64,000 bases of DNA from Desulfobacula sp. (GTDB lineage Bacteria > Desulfobacterota > Desulfobacteria > Desulfobacterales > Desulfobacteraceae). This document shows, in pieces, positions 8,258-17,310 of the stretch. Location: the NCBI GenBank assembly GCA_023701135.1, contig JAMPXP010000008.1, forward strand, positions 1 through 64,000, written 5' to 3'. Every line of letters begins with the position of its first letter. Positions within the stretch are counted from its first letter, which is position 1. Position numbers and translations under genes: made by a program. The notes below the pieces were generated by a model. That model was not told the origin of the DNA. It was given only the letters and a program-made list of their open reading frames with translations, and searched no databases.

Positions 8258-9280
8258 ATGCAGATTTTAAACCCATCCCGGTGGTATCTCCATCCTGTTT
8301 TTATTTTTGCCTGTTCCATCTTTGCCCTGGCCGCCGTTCTGGTCATGACGGTGAGCTGGTATATGGAAATCACCCGGGCCCTTGAAGTGGTGATTTTAAA
8401 ATTCAATATTGACCCCACTTCCATCTTTCCTTCAAAAACCGGCATGACCATTTTGATTCTCATTGCTTTGATCGTTGTGGTGCTGGCCGGTATTCTTCTG
8501 GCCTTTATCTATTATCAGAAAACCGTGAACCTTTTCCGGCTTCAGCATAATTTCATCTATAATTTTACCCATGAGCTGAAAACGCCGGTGACCTCTTTGC
8601 GGATTTATCTTGAAACCTTTATCCGCCATCCCCTGGGACCGGATGAAATTAAAAAATACAGTGAAAATATGATCCAGGATGTCAACCGCCTGACTGACAA
8701 TATCAACAGCATTCTGAACCTTGCACGGATTGAAAGTCAGAATTTCGGGTCACAGGTCACAAGGGCCTGCCTGGTGGAATTGGTGGAAAATTTCTGTAGG
8801 AAAAATGCCTCCCTTTTCCGGAATCTTGAGATTAAAATCGACAACCGGTCCGAGGTTCCCCTGGTTTATCCGGTCAACCTGTTCTTGTTTGAAATGCTTC
8901 TTATGAATCTTATTTCCAACGCCGTTAAATACAATGAATCGGAAAAACCGGAACTGACCATCCGCTTCAGGAGTTTTATTCAGAAAATCACCATTGAATT
9001 CATCGACAACGGCATTGGGGTGGATAAAAAAGACCAGAAACAGATTTTTAAGAAATTTTACCAGGCCCAGCAAAAAGATAAAAAAGACGTTTCAGGATCA
9101 GGCCTGGGGCTTTATCTGGTGTCCAGTATCGCCATGATCCATGGATGGAAAACCGCGGTGGCCAGCGAGGGCAAGTCAAAGGGGGCCACGTTTATCATTA
9201 CCATCCCCACCACCGGTATTGCTGATATCAGGGAGAAGCATTTATGGAAGCGGCTCAAAAAAAGCGTATCCTCGTCATAG
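8258..9280 (+). CDS. Membrane sensor histidine kinase
   Basis: A 340-residue inner-membrane kinase. I start it at the ATG at 8258 rather than the TTG at 8252 used by the track, because the TTG overlaps the previous stop. Two helices (about 12-34 and 64-86) bracket only some 29 periplasmic residues, too few for a classical sensor domain, so it may sense the membrane itself or a partner protein. HisKA H105 lies in FTHELKTPVTSL, and the HATPase has NAVKYNE, DNGIGV and GSGLGLYL. It overlaps the OmpR-type regulator by 37 nt, marking the two as a cognate pair. Confidence 0.9.
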   Translation: MQILNPSRWYLHPVFIFACSIFALAAVLVMTVSWYMEITRALEVVILKFNIDPTSIFPSKTGMTILILIALIVVVLAGILLAFIYYQKTVNLFRLQHNFIYNFTHELKTPVTSLRIYLETFIRHPLGPDEIKKYSENMIQDVNRLTDNINSILNLARIESQNFGSQVTRACLVELVENFCRKNASLFRNLEIKIDNRSEVPLVYPVNLFLFEMLLMNLISNAVKYNESEKPELTIRFRSFIQKITIEFIDNGIGVDKKDQKQIFKKFYQAQQKDKKDVSGSGLGLYLVSSIAMIHGWKTAVASEGKSKGATFIITIPTTGIADIREKHLWKRLKKSVSSS

Positions 9281-10011
9281 AAGACGAGGTGCATATTGCC
9301 GACGGCATTGGTCTGAACCTGAGTCTTCAGGGGTATGAGGCAAAGATTTCAGCCGACGGGATTGACGGGCTCAGACAGTGGCGGTCCTGGAAGCCGGATC
9401 TGATCATCCTGGATATCATGCTGCCCATGATTGACGGTTTTTCCATTTTGAAAACCATCCGTGAGCAGGATGAAAAAATCCCCATCCTCATCCTTTCGGC
9501 CCGGGGAGATACCAAAGATAAGGTCAAAGGGCTCAGATACGGTGTGGATGACTATTTATCAAAGCCCTTTGACCTGGAAGAATTTCTGTTAAGGGTTGAA
9601 CGTCTCCTGAGGAAAAAAGCCTGGTATGACCCTGAAAAAAAGGAGAAGGAATCAGTGCCCCGGGCTTTTGAAGGGAATCAGTTCTCCTTTGGCGGGAATC
9701 AGATCGATTTTATCACATTCAAGGCCCGGTGCAGGGCAGGGGATATTATCTTGACGGAGCAGGAGATTGTCCTTCTCAAACTTTTTATCGCCAACGCGGG
9801 AAAACCGTTGTCAAGGGAGATGCTGCTCAATTCCGGGTGGGGATATGCAAAGGACACAACCACCAGAACCGTGGATAATTTTATTGTCCGGTTCAGGAAA
9901 TATTTTGAGAAAAATCCAAAAAAGCCTGTCTATTTCATCAGCCGGCGGTCCGTGGGCTATGTGTTTGACCCGGGGCACACGGACCGCCCGGACACAAGGG
10001 AGAGAATATAA
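9244..10011 (+). CDS. OmpR-family response regulator
   Basis: A 255-residue DNA-binding regulator. The receiver covers residues 8-120 with E13-D14 and D57 (LIILDIMLPMIDG), Ser/Thr in LILSARG and Lys in YLSKPFD. The C-terminal winged helix (about 150-245) shows LTEQEIVLLKLF, SREMLL and the recognition segment TRTVDNFIVRFRKYF with a final GYVF. It is translationally coupled to the membrane kinase, which presumably phosphorylates it. It is the only protein of the five-gene run with a recognisable DNA-binding output. Its 3' end overlaps the convergent phosphopantetheinyl transferase gene by 55 nt. Confidence 0.93.
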   Translation: MEAAQKKRILVIEDEVHIADGIGLNLSLQGYEAKISADGIDGLRQWRSWKPDLIILDIMLPMIDGFSILKTIREQDEKIPILILSARGDTKDKVKGLRYGVDDYLSKPFDLEEFLLRVERLLRKKAWYDPEKKEKESVPRAFEGNQFSFGGNQIDFITFKARCRAGDIILTEQEIVLLKLFIANAGKPLSREMLLNSGWGYAKDTTTRTVDNFIVRFRKYFEKNPKKPVYFISRRSVGYVFDPGHTDRPDTRERI

Positions 10012-10709
10012 CCTGACGGAAGCGTGTGGGAAAAGATGTCCACCCGGGCTTTAATGTTGTGATGAAAGATTTCATCATGGATGACTTCAACCTTATGAAG
10101 GCTTTCATTAAACCCTTTTTTGATGTATTTAAGATAGGCTTCCTTCATGGTCCAATGTTTAAAAACAGCCGGGGCATTCATTTCAAGGGTTAAAAGCTCT
10201 TTTTGTGTAAAAGCGGTTTTTAAAAAATAAGGGTCAGGCATGGGCGCAATTTTTTCAAGATCCAGGCCGATGGGGAGGGCGCTGTCGAGACAACAGGCGG
10301 CAGCCGTATACTCATGGCTGTGGGACACGGATATGGGGATACGGGGCCGGCAGGAAACAAAGGGAGCGCCTTCATCCAGATAGGAAAGGGTGATCCCGTC
10401 AAGGGGGGTATTCTTTAGAAAAAAGCGGGCTATCATGAGTTTTAAAAGGTACCGGCCGCAGATCCATTCTATCTGTTTTTTCAGCGCCTTAAAGCCATTG
10501 ACGGTCTGAATTTCCGTTTCACTGAGAACGGGTTGAATAAAATCGGTGTTTTGAAATATTTCATTTACCATGGGCCTGAAATTATGGTAGGTAGCTTTAC
10601 GTAAAATTACGTCCAAAATATCCGGTATCCGGGAATACCAGATGACGATTCCCGGTTTTGGAGACAGGGTGTTGATGCAGGGCTCGTTTTGGATCTGCAA
10701 TGGTCTCAT
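9957..10709 (-). CDS. 4'-phosphopantetheinyl transferase superfamily protein
   Basis: A 250-residue protein of the Sfp/AcpT type, which moves phosphopantetheine from CoA to a serine of a carrier protein. The signature motifs are [14 protein letters not shown] (about 125-138), IGLDLEK with the Mg-binding D150, and [15 protein letters not shown] with K189-E190. The N-terminal half is less conserved, as in other members. No carrier protein, polyketide synthase or fatty-acid gene is nearby, so the target is unknown. It is convergent with the OmpR-type regulator and divergent from the chemoreceptor, with 53 nt between the start codons. Confidence 0.85.
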   Translation of the reverse strand: MRPLQIQNEPCINTLSPKPGIVIWYSRIPDILDVILRKATYHNFRPMVNEIFQNTDFIQPVLSETEIQTVNGFKALKKQIEWICGRYLLKLMIARFFLKNTPLDGITLSYLDEGAPFVSCRPRIPISVSHSHEYTAAACCLDSALPIGLDLEKIAPMPDPYFLKTAFTQKELLTLEMNAPAVFKHWTMKEAYLKYIKKGFNESLHKVEVIHDEIFHHNIKARVDIFSHTLPSGYILSLVSGRSVCPGSNT

Positions 10710-10762
10710 GTCCGGATTTATACAACAGATGCCTTGGTTTTACAATCTTTTGGGGGGAGTAT

Positions 10763-12562
10763 ATGGGCCTATCCGGTTATTTTAAAAAGCACCGATGGAT
10801 TCAGTCGGCTGCCATGATTTCAATGGTCGTACTGTTTATTCTTGTGGCGGTTATCCTGATCGAATATTCCTATCAGAAAAAGATGAATGAAAAAAACATG
10901 GAAAACCGCTGCAACGAAATATCCGCATCCATTGTCGGGGGCATGACCAATGCGCTTTCCACTGGAGATAATGATATTGTCAGGGACCAGTTTAAAAAGC
11001 TCCACGAAATCCTGCCGGAAATTGATGTCTTTGTCTATGATTTTGAGGCAAAGATCAGTTTTTCAACTGTTCCCGAATCCATCGGGACCTCTTTCCATGA
11101 TTTTCTGGGGGATCCGGCCCATATCCGGCAAAATGAGACCATGTTGAAAACAGGGGACAGCGGCAGCCTCATCAAGAAGACGGTCAGTGATAAAATATAC
11201 TATGGCGCCCTCATGCCGAGCCGGAATGAAAAATCCTGCCACCATTGCCATGGCGGTTCAAGGCCCATTATCGGCGGGATTGCGGTTCTGGTGGACAGTT
11301 CGGACAGCTTGAAATCCATGGGAAAGGCAAGGAATATCAGTATTCTGGTAGGCGTTCTGGGCGTCATCACCGTGGTTTTTCTCATCTGGATCATTTTTTC
11401 CAGGATGGCTTCAAAACTGAACCTGACCATGGACAAGATCAGACACACCAGCGATTCAGTGGCCGGTTTTTCCCAGGAGGTCCGGGAAATTTCAAACCGG
11501 ATTGATATCAGTGCCGGTCAGGGAAACAAAATGGCCGTTGAGGCATCCAGCGCTGCGGCGGAAATTTCAGATCATATCACCAGTATTGCATCTGCGGCGG
11601 AAGAAGTGAGTTTTCAGATCAATGACGTCAATAAAAATTCAGACACGGTATTGGCAGAGATTAAATCCTCAAATCATAATCTTTTGGAAGCCTCCGCCAA
11701 TATCGGGTCAGTGGCTGCTGCCGCAGAGCAGATGTCCTTTTCCGTCAATACCGTGGCAACGGCCATGGAGCAGATGTATGCCAGCCAGAGCGAGATTACC
11801 AAAAGCTCTGCCCGGTGTGCCGCCATTACCAGCAGTGCTTCAAAAGAAGCCATTCGTACCTTTGATGTGGTGAAAAAACTGGGTGAGGCGGCCGCTCAGA
11901 TCGGCGATATTATTGATCTGATTACGGGAATCGCCGGAAAAACCAATCTTCTGGCCCTGAATGCAGCCATTGAAGCGGCCGGCGCAGGGGAAGCAGGAAA
12001 AGGATTTGCCGTGGTGGCCAATGAAGTCAAAGAACTTGCAAAACAGACTGCCGCAGCGACTCAGGATATCCAAAAAAAGGTCCAGGGCATGCAGAATCAT
12101 ACGGAAGAGGCCATAGGGGCGATTCAAGCCATTACAAAGGTTATCACCGAGGTGGATACGATCATGGGCGCCATTGCCTCCTCGGTTGAAGAACAGACCG
12201 CTACCACCAATGAGGTGACAAGAAATATCGCGGAATCGGCGGACTCAGCCGATTCCGTTGCAAAAAATATCAACCTTGCGGCAGATAAGACCGAAGAAGT
12301 GGCCGAAAGTATGAAACAGGTCACGAGTCTTGAGCAGTCTGTTTCTGAAAATCTTTTGCAGACTGTGACGGCCGTCGGGGAGATTGCAAAGGATGTGACC
12401 CTTTCTTCCCAAAGGGCCAGGATGGTTTCAGAACATTCAGAGCGGCTTTCACAGATGGTGAACGAAATCCTGGAAAGCTCCATGTTGCAGAAGGGACAGA
12501 CGGACCAGCTCGCACAGGTTGCCGTGGAACTCAAACAACTGACGACAACCTTTAGAATATAA
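10763..12562 (+). CDS. Methyl-accepting chemotaxis protein with periplasmic heme c motif
   Basis: I choose the ATG at 10763 ([10 protein letters not shown]), preceded by GGGGGGAG, instead of the track start at 10700; the product has 599 residues. TM1 (about 15-33) and TM2 (about 192-212) bracket a periplasmic domain of about 158 residues. That domain contains CHHCH at 159-163, a c-type heme attachment motif. The cytoplasmic part carries the MCP signaling hairpin, with tip motif [32 protein letters not shown]. The heme suggests sensing of redox state, O2, NO or CO, as described for Geobacter heme MCPs. It leads the chemotaxis operon. Confidence 0.93.
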   Translation: MGLSGYFKKHRWIQSAAMISMVVLFILVAVILIEYSYQKKMNEKNMENRCNEISASIVGGMTNALSTGDNDIVRDQFKKLHEILPEIDVFVYDFEAKISFSTVPESIGTSFHDFLGDPAHIRQNETMLKTGDSGSLIKKTVSDKIYYGALMPSRNEKSCHHCHGGSRPIIGGIAVLVDSSDSLKSMGKARNISILVGVLGVITVVFLIWIIFSRMASKLNLTMDKIRHTSDSVAGFSQEVREISNRIDISAGQGNKMAVEASSAAAEISDHITSIASAAEEVSFQINDVNKNSDTVLAEIKSSNHNLLEASANIGSVAAAAEQMSFSVNTVATAMEQMYASQSEITKSSARCAAITSSASKEAIRTFDVVKKLGEAAAQIGDIIDLITGIAGKTNLLALNAAIEAAGAGEAGKGFAVVANEVKELAKQTAAATQDIQKKVQGMQNHTEEAIGAIQAITKVITEVDTIMGAIASSVEEQTATTNEVTRNIAESADSADSVAKNINLAADKTEEVAESMKQVTSLEQSVSENLLQTVTAVGEIAKDVTLSSQRARMVSEHSERLSQMVNEILESSMLQKGQTDQLAQVAVELKQLTTTFRI

Positions 12563-12587
12563 TGAACGGAGTTAGACCGGAACCAGG

Positions 12588-13046
12588 ATGAAACCAAATC
12601 AAAATTTCCAGTATATCAGCTTCAAGCTGGCCCATACCCTGATGGGGATAGACATCCTGGATATCCGGGAAATCGTTCCCAGCAGCAGGATTACCAGGGT
12701 TCAGCTTGCCCCCTGGTATGTGTTGGGGCTCTTGAATCTCCGGGGCCAGATTCTGACCATCCTGGATATCCGTGTTCTTCTGGGGCTTGAATCCCCGCAC
12801 CAGGTTTCCGGCGGCCATGTGATTGTGTTTAAATATGCCAATGTCGGATTTGCCGTCGATGGGATCGGGGATGTGTCCAGTATTGACAGGGAAAAAATCG
12901 AACCCGTTCCGGCCAATGCCACCCCCGGGGTCCAAACCTATGCGGATGCCGTCATCAACCTTCACGAGGGCGTCATGGTCATATTAAACGCGCACAAAAT
13001 CCTATCCTGCGCCCGGACGGAGTCCGGCCTTCAGAGGAGCCTATGA
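12588..13046 (+). CDS. cheW: Chemotaxis coupling protein CheW
   Basis: A 152-residue CheW fold: FKLAHTLMGIDILDIREIV, then LLNLRGQILTILDIRVLLGL and a C-terminal VINLHEGVMVILNAHKIL. It bridges the MCP signaling tip and the CheA P5 domain in chemoreceptor arrays at the inner face of the membrane. The length is normal. It lies 25 nt after the MCP and overlaps cheA by 4 nt (ATGA), so the three are expected to be made together. Confidence 0.93.
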   Translation: MKPNQNFQYISFKLAHTLMGIDILDIREIVPSSRITRVQLAPWYVLGLLNLRGQILTILDIRVLLGLESPHQVSGGHVIVFKYANVGFAVDGIGDVSSIDREKIEPVPANATPGVQTYADAVINLHEGVMVILNAHKILSCARTESGLQRSL

Positions 13047-15838
13047 CTAGCGAGGAGCTTGATTCCTTGGATGCCATGGCGTTGGAATTTATCGCCGAGA
13101 TAAAGGATGATCTCGCAGGGCTTGAGCCCTCACTCCTGGCCATGGAAAAAAAGGGCGAGTACACGGAGGATGACCTTATCAACCATGCCTTTAGGACAAT
13201 TCACAGTATAAAAGGCGGGGCAGGATTTATCAATTTTAAAGAACTTGCTGGACTGGGCCATGACATGGAAAATGTCTTGATGCGGCTCAGGGAGAAAACC
13301 CTTACCATTACCCCGGATGTGGTGGATGCCCTTCTCATCGGATTCGACAAAATGAAGCTCATGGTGGAGCAGATAGGCAAAGAGGGAGCCTGGGATTATG
13401 AAAAAGAAAAGGCAGCCCTTCAGAGCATCTTGAAAACCGATCAAAAAAATTTAGAATCCCTTGTTGCTGTAAATCAGATGCCTTCCCGGCAGGAGGATGC
13501 CGAAAATATTCCTCTCGAGGCATATCAGGTTCTAAAACCATTGGGCACCAGTCCTGTTTTTAAGGGACAGGAATTTTTGGTGGATAAGAAAAGGCTTGAC
13601 CATGCCCTTGCGGCCCAGAAATTCATTTATGCCGTTTATGTGCGGTTCGGGGCCGATCTTGAAGCCAAAAGCAAAGATGAAGGCGCCATCGTCGATGACA
13701 TGAAAAGCATTGGGGATATCTTATTCTCAGACCTTAACCAAAGCCTGGGCAAACAGGAAAGGGACGGTTTTTTTTGTGTGATTTCAACCATCCTAGATCT
13801 GCCGCTCCTGTCCCAGGTTCTGGAGATCGGCAAAACCCAGATGACCCTTGTAGACCGGCAGTTTGCCGACTATGAAACGCTGATGAAGGGGGTCTCGTCA
13901 CGGGCGGTCAAGGATAAACCCGCGTTAAAGGCTCCGGATACCATGAATCTCACCCCTTCCCTTGCCGAAGAGCCTTCTGCCCACGGACCGGTGGAGAGTC
14001 TTTTATCTTCAGCTACAACCGGCCAGAGCCTGAGGATTAATGTGGATCTTATTTCCAGATTGATGAACCGGGCCGGCGAACTCGTCCTGGCCAGAAATCA
14101 ACTGAGGCCTTTTCTGATGTCCCATGCAAAGGAAGACAACCTTGCAACGGGTATCCTGCAGAATCTTGATATGGTGACCGCCGATATACAGGAAGCCGTC
14201 ATGCAGATGAGAATGCAGCCTGTCATTGATCTCATGGGCAAATACAAGCGGGTGGTGCGGGATATGGCCCGGAGAATTTCCAAAAAAGTGGAATTCATCC
14301 TTGAAGGGGCGGATGTGGAAGTGGACCGGACGGTTCTTGAAAAACTGGCCAACCCGGTCACCCATCTCATTCGCAACTGCATTGACCATGGCATAGAATT
14401 TCCGGACGAACGGCTCAAAAAATCCAAGCCTGAAACCGGAACCATTCGGATTAAAGCCTTTCATCAGGGAGGGCAGGTTCATATCCGTGTTTCCGATGAC
14501 GGGGCAGGGATAGATCCCCAGCTTATTCTGTCAAAAGCCTTTGAAAAAGGCCTTGTCCCCGAGGATCAACTGGATAAAATGACGGACAAAGAAAAGATCG
14601 ATCTCATCTTTCTTCCGGGATTCACCACTTCTGAAGAGATTACGGATATCTCGGGCCGCGGTGTCGGCATGGATGTGGTCAGAACCAATATGGAAACGCT
14701 GAGGGGCCGTATCGAGATCGACACGGTGAAAGGGGAAGGAACCCAGGTCCATCTCATCATCCCCTTGACACTGGCCATTGTTCCTTCACTGATTGTCGGC
14801 ACCGGTCAATCCAGATTCGCCATTCCCCAGGGCAATATCAAGGAAATTCTGTATCTTGAGAAGGGAACCGTACAGAGCCGGGTGGAAAATCTGGCCGGCT
14901 CAGAAGTTTTGAGACTGAGGGGACGCATTTTCCCCATCATCCGGTTGCGCACGCTTCTAGGAATCACCACCTATATTGAAGAGCCAATAACCGGTAAAAA
15001 AGCAGAAGAAAAAAGAAAGGCCATTGCAGACCGGAGGCAAAAAGACAAGGCTGACAGGGATTCAAAAACGAGAACCCGGGAAAAAGACCGCCGGACGCAT
15101 CCCTGGGATTCCACCTATGTCATTGTCCTGAAACTGGGGGGAAACCTTTTCGGTCTTTGCGTGGATGCGTTTTACGATATAGAGGAAGTCCTTGTCGAGC
15201 CCTTGCCCGAGTATATCAGCCATCTGAAATGCTTTGCCGGAACCACCCTGCTGGGAAACGGGGATGTGATTATGGTTCTGGATGTTCAGGGCATTGCCGC
15301 TCTCTCCTCCCTGAAATTTGATTCCATTCAAACCGAGGAGGCCCGCCGGAATGAGGCAAGGGAGGACCAGGCCAAAGGGGAAAAGCGGAATCTTATCGTT
15401 TTCACCAGTGGTAAAAATGAATATTTTGCCCTGGAGCTGAAACGGGTTTCCAGGCTTGAGCCTCTGAACCCCGGGGATATCCATTATACCGGCTATTTGA
15501 AACATATAGAACATAAGGGGCATGCGGTCCTGCTGTTTTCAATGGATGAATTTCTGCCGGCCAATGAATGTGATCTCACGGCCGGAGAAATTTTTATCGT
15601 TTTTCCAAAGCAGATATCCTCAAGGGTGGGGATTATAACCTCGGGCATCATTGATACCCTTGAGACGGATAAACCTATAGAAAAGGATGATACCTGCCCC
15701 GGACCGGTCCTGGGAAAACTGTTTGTCGACGGGATGATGGTTCAGGTGCTGGACCCGGATCACTTTTCAAACCTGATTGAGCAAAAACTGATGAAGACAA
15801 AAGGAGCCGGCGTCTCCCGTGAAAATACTGATCGTTGA
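13043..15838 (+). CDS. cheA: Chemotaxis histidine kinase CheA, extended C-terminus
   Basis: A 931-residue kinase, longer than the usual 650-750. The Hpt domain has H54 (TIHSIKGGAGF). The middle has a P2-like segment (about 170-280), the P3 dimerisation helices and the HATPase (NCIDHGIE, DDGAGI, GRGVGMDVV). The first CheW-like (P5) domain is interrupted after LRTLLGI by a highly charged linker of about 45 residues (KKAEEKRKAIADRRQKDKAD). It resumes at STYVIVLKLGGN, and a second CheW-like domain fills the last 140 residues. It should phosphorylate the CheY and CheB encoded next. Its 3' end overlaps cheY by 20 nt. Confidence 0.93.
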   Translation: MTSEELDSLDAMALEFIAEIKDDLAGLEPSLLAMEKKGEYTEDDLINHAFRTIHSIKGGAGFINFKELAGLGHDMENVLMRLREKTLTITPDVVDALLIGFDKMKLMVEQIGKEGAWDYEKEKAALQSILKTDQKNLESLVAVNQMPSRQEDAENIPLEAYQVLKPLGTSPVFKGQEFLVDKKRLDHALAAQKFIYAVYVRFGADLEAKSKDEGAIVDDMKSIGDILFSDLNQSLGKQERDGFFCVISTILDLPLLSQVLEIGKTQMTLVDRQFADYETLMKGVSSRAVKDKPALKAPDTMNLTPSLAEEPSAHGPVESLLSSATTGQSLRINVDLISRLMNRAGELVLARNQLRPFLMSHAKEDNLATGILQNLDMVTADIQEAVMQMRMQPVIDLMGKYKRVVRDMARRISKKVEFILEGADVEVDRTVLEKLANPVTHLIRNCIDHGIEFPDERLKKSKPETGTIRIKAFHQGGQVHIRVSDDGAGIDPQLILSKAFEKGLVPEDQLDKMTDKEKIDLIFLPGFTTSEEITDISGRGVGMDVVRTNMETLRGRIEIDTVKGEGTQVHLIIPLTLAIVPSLIVGTGQSRFAIPQGNIKEILYLEKGTVQSRVENLAGSEVLRLRGRIFPIIRLRTLLGITTYIEEPITGKKAEEKRKAIADRRQKDKADRDSKTRTREKDRRTHPWDSTYVIVLKLGGNLFGLCVDAFYDIEEVLVEPLPEYISHLKCFAGTTLLGNGDVIMVLDVQGIAALSSLKFDSIQTEEARRNEAREDQAKGEKRNLIVFTSGKNEYFALELKRVSRLEPLNPGDIHYTGYLKHIEHKGHAVLLFSMDEFLPANECDLTAGEIFIVFPKQISSRVGIITSGIIDTLETDKPIEKDDTCPGPVLGKLFVDGMMVQVLDPDHFSNLIEQKLMKTKGAGVSRENTDR

Positions 15839-16205
15839 CGACAAGGCTTCCATAAGGTCTGCAATGAAGACCATATTGGTCCGGTTAGGGTTTTCGGATA
15901 TCACCGAAGCGGTGGATGGGGAAGATGCCTGGCACAGGATCAATGAAGCTGTAAAAAAAGGGAGGAGCCATGTTTTTGACCTGATTGTGTCGGATATGGA
16001 AATGCCCGGCATGACGGGGCTTGAACTGTTGAGAGCTGTCCGGACCAGCCCTGACGTCCGAAAGACGTCTTTTATCATGGCCACAACCGTTACCGCCCGG
16101 CAGATTATTCTGGAAACCATGCGGCTCGGCATCCAGGCCTATATTATCAAACCCTTTGATGCAGACATGGTTGAACTTAAATTAAAACAGGCAGGGATTC
16201 TATAG
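15819..16205 (+). CDS. cheY: CheY-type response regulator
   Basis: A 128-residue single receiver starting at a GTG inside the end of cheA. It shows DDKAS at 7-11, phospho-acceptor D59 (LIVSDMEMPGMTG), Thr in ATTVT and Lys in YIIKPFD. These match CheY, which carries the signal to the flagellar switch, though no flagellar or pilus genes occur in this window to prove the output. It is the fourth gene of the chemotaxis operon, with cheB 7 nt downstream. Confidence 0.88.
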   Translation: MKILIVDDKASIRSAMKTILVRLGFSDITEAVDGEDAWHRINEAVKKGRSHVFDLIVSDMEMPGMTGLELLRAVRTSPDVRKTSFIMATTVTARQIILETMRLGIQAYIIKPFDADMVELKLKQAGIL

Positions 16206-16212
16206 AAAGCGG

Positions 16213-17292
16213 ATGGCTGACAGGCTGAATATCCTCATAGCGGATGAAGATCCGGGGTCGGTAAGCCTTTTAAAGGAGATGTGCGCCGTTGTCGACGGCC
16301 TTCAAATCCTTGGGGTTGCCCGGTCCCGGGATATGCTGATGGCCAAAATCAATACAACGGTTCCGGATCTTATCCTTCTGGACCCGTCCCCGGGTCTGGG
16401 GGGAATCGAAACCGTCGCAGCCTTGAAAAAGACGGATCCCGATTTGAATATCATCATCACCTATCATCCGGATAACCCGGATTCGGACAGCCTGATCAAT
16501 GCCCTTGAAATGGGCGTTTATGAATGTCTTGAAAAGCCTCTGGATGTCAAGTCCCGGCAATATAATGAATTCCGGCTTCATATGCTGACCGTCACAGGGC
16601 TTCTACGGAGCCGCAAACGGTTTACGCATAAACCCCTGGCCCGTGAATACCATAGCCGGTTTTTCATGCCCAAAAGAAATCCCGATCCCCCGAAAAAAAT
16701 CGTGTCTTCTTTTGAAAAAGCAGAGGTCGTCGTCATGGCCTCTTCAACGGGCGGCCCTGAAATCCTGAGCCGGATTTTTTCCATCCTGCCCGGCACTCTC
16801 AAGGCCCCCATCCTTTTGGTCCAGCATATTCCGGCGACCATGACCGGATATTTTGCCAAAAGCCTGAACCAAAAATCGGAACTGGATATTCTTGAGGCTG
16901 CCCATGGGGATGAAATTCTTCCGGGAAAGGTGTATATTGCCCCGGGTGGACAGCATATGACCGTATCAAAACGGGATGATCAAGGGAGGAGAACCATTCT
17001 TCTCAACAGCCGGCCCCTTGTGAACAGCGTCAGGCCTTCAGCCGATGTGCTGTTTGAATCGGTTGCCGAGTCATACAGCGGCCGGATCCTTGCCGTGGTC
17101 CTGACCGGCATGGGCGAGGACGGTAAAAAAGGCGTGGCTGACCTCAAGGCCCGTAACTGCTTCTGTATTACCCAGACTTCGGAAACCTGTGTCGTGTACG
17201 GGATGCCCAGGGCCGTGGATGAGGCGGGCCTGTCCGACGAGAGCCTCGATCCCCTGGACATTACCCAGAAAATCGTCCTGATGGCGCAATAG
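16213..17292 (+). CDS. cheB: Protein-glutamate methylesterase CheB
   Basis: A 359-residue CheB. The receiver covers residues 5-125 with D57 in a somewhat divergent LILLDPSPGLGG. A linker leads to the methylesterase domain from about 168. The catalytic triad is visible as S178 (MASSTGGP), H205 (LVQHIPATM) and D303 (LTGMGEDGKKG). It removes methyl groups from chemoreceptor glutamates when phosphorylated by CheA. The opposing methyltransferase CheR is not in this cluster, so adaptation here depends on a CheR encoded elsewhere. Confidence 0.93.
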   Translation: MADRLNILIADEDPGSVSLLKEMCAVVDGLQILGVARSRDMLMAKINTTVPDLILLDPSPGLGGIETVAALKKTDPDLNIIITYHPDNPDSDSLINALEMGVYECLEKPLDVKSRQYNEFRLHMLTVTGLLRSRKRFTHKPLAREYHSRFFMPKRNPDPPKKIVSSFEKAEVVVMASSTGGPEILSRIFSILPGTLKAPILLVQHIPATMTGYFAKSLNQKSELDILEAAHGDEILPGKVYIAPGGQHMTVSKRDDQGRRTILLNSRPLVNSVRPSADVLFESVAESYSGRILAVVLTGMGEDGKKGVADLKARNCFCITQTSETCVVYGMPRAVDEAGLSDESLDPLDITQKIVLMAQ

Positions 17293-17310
17293 ACCCGAAT
17301 CCTTACCCGT

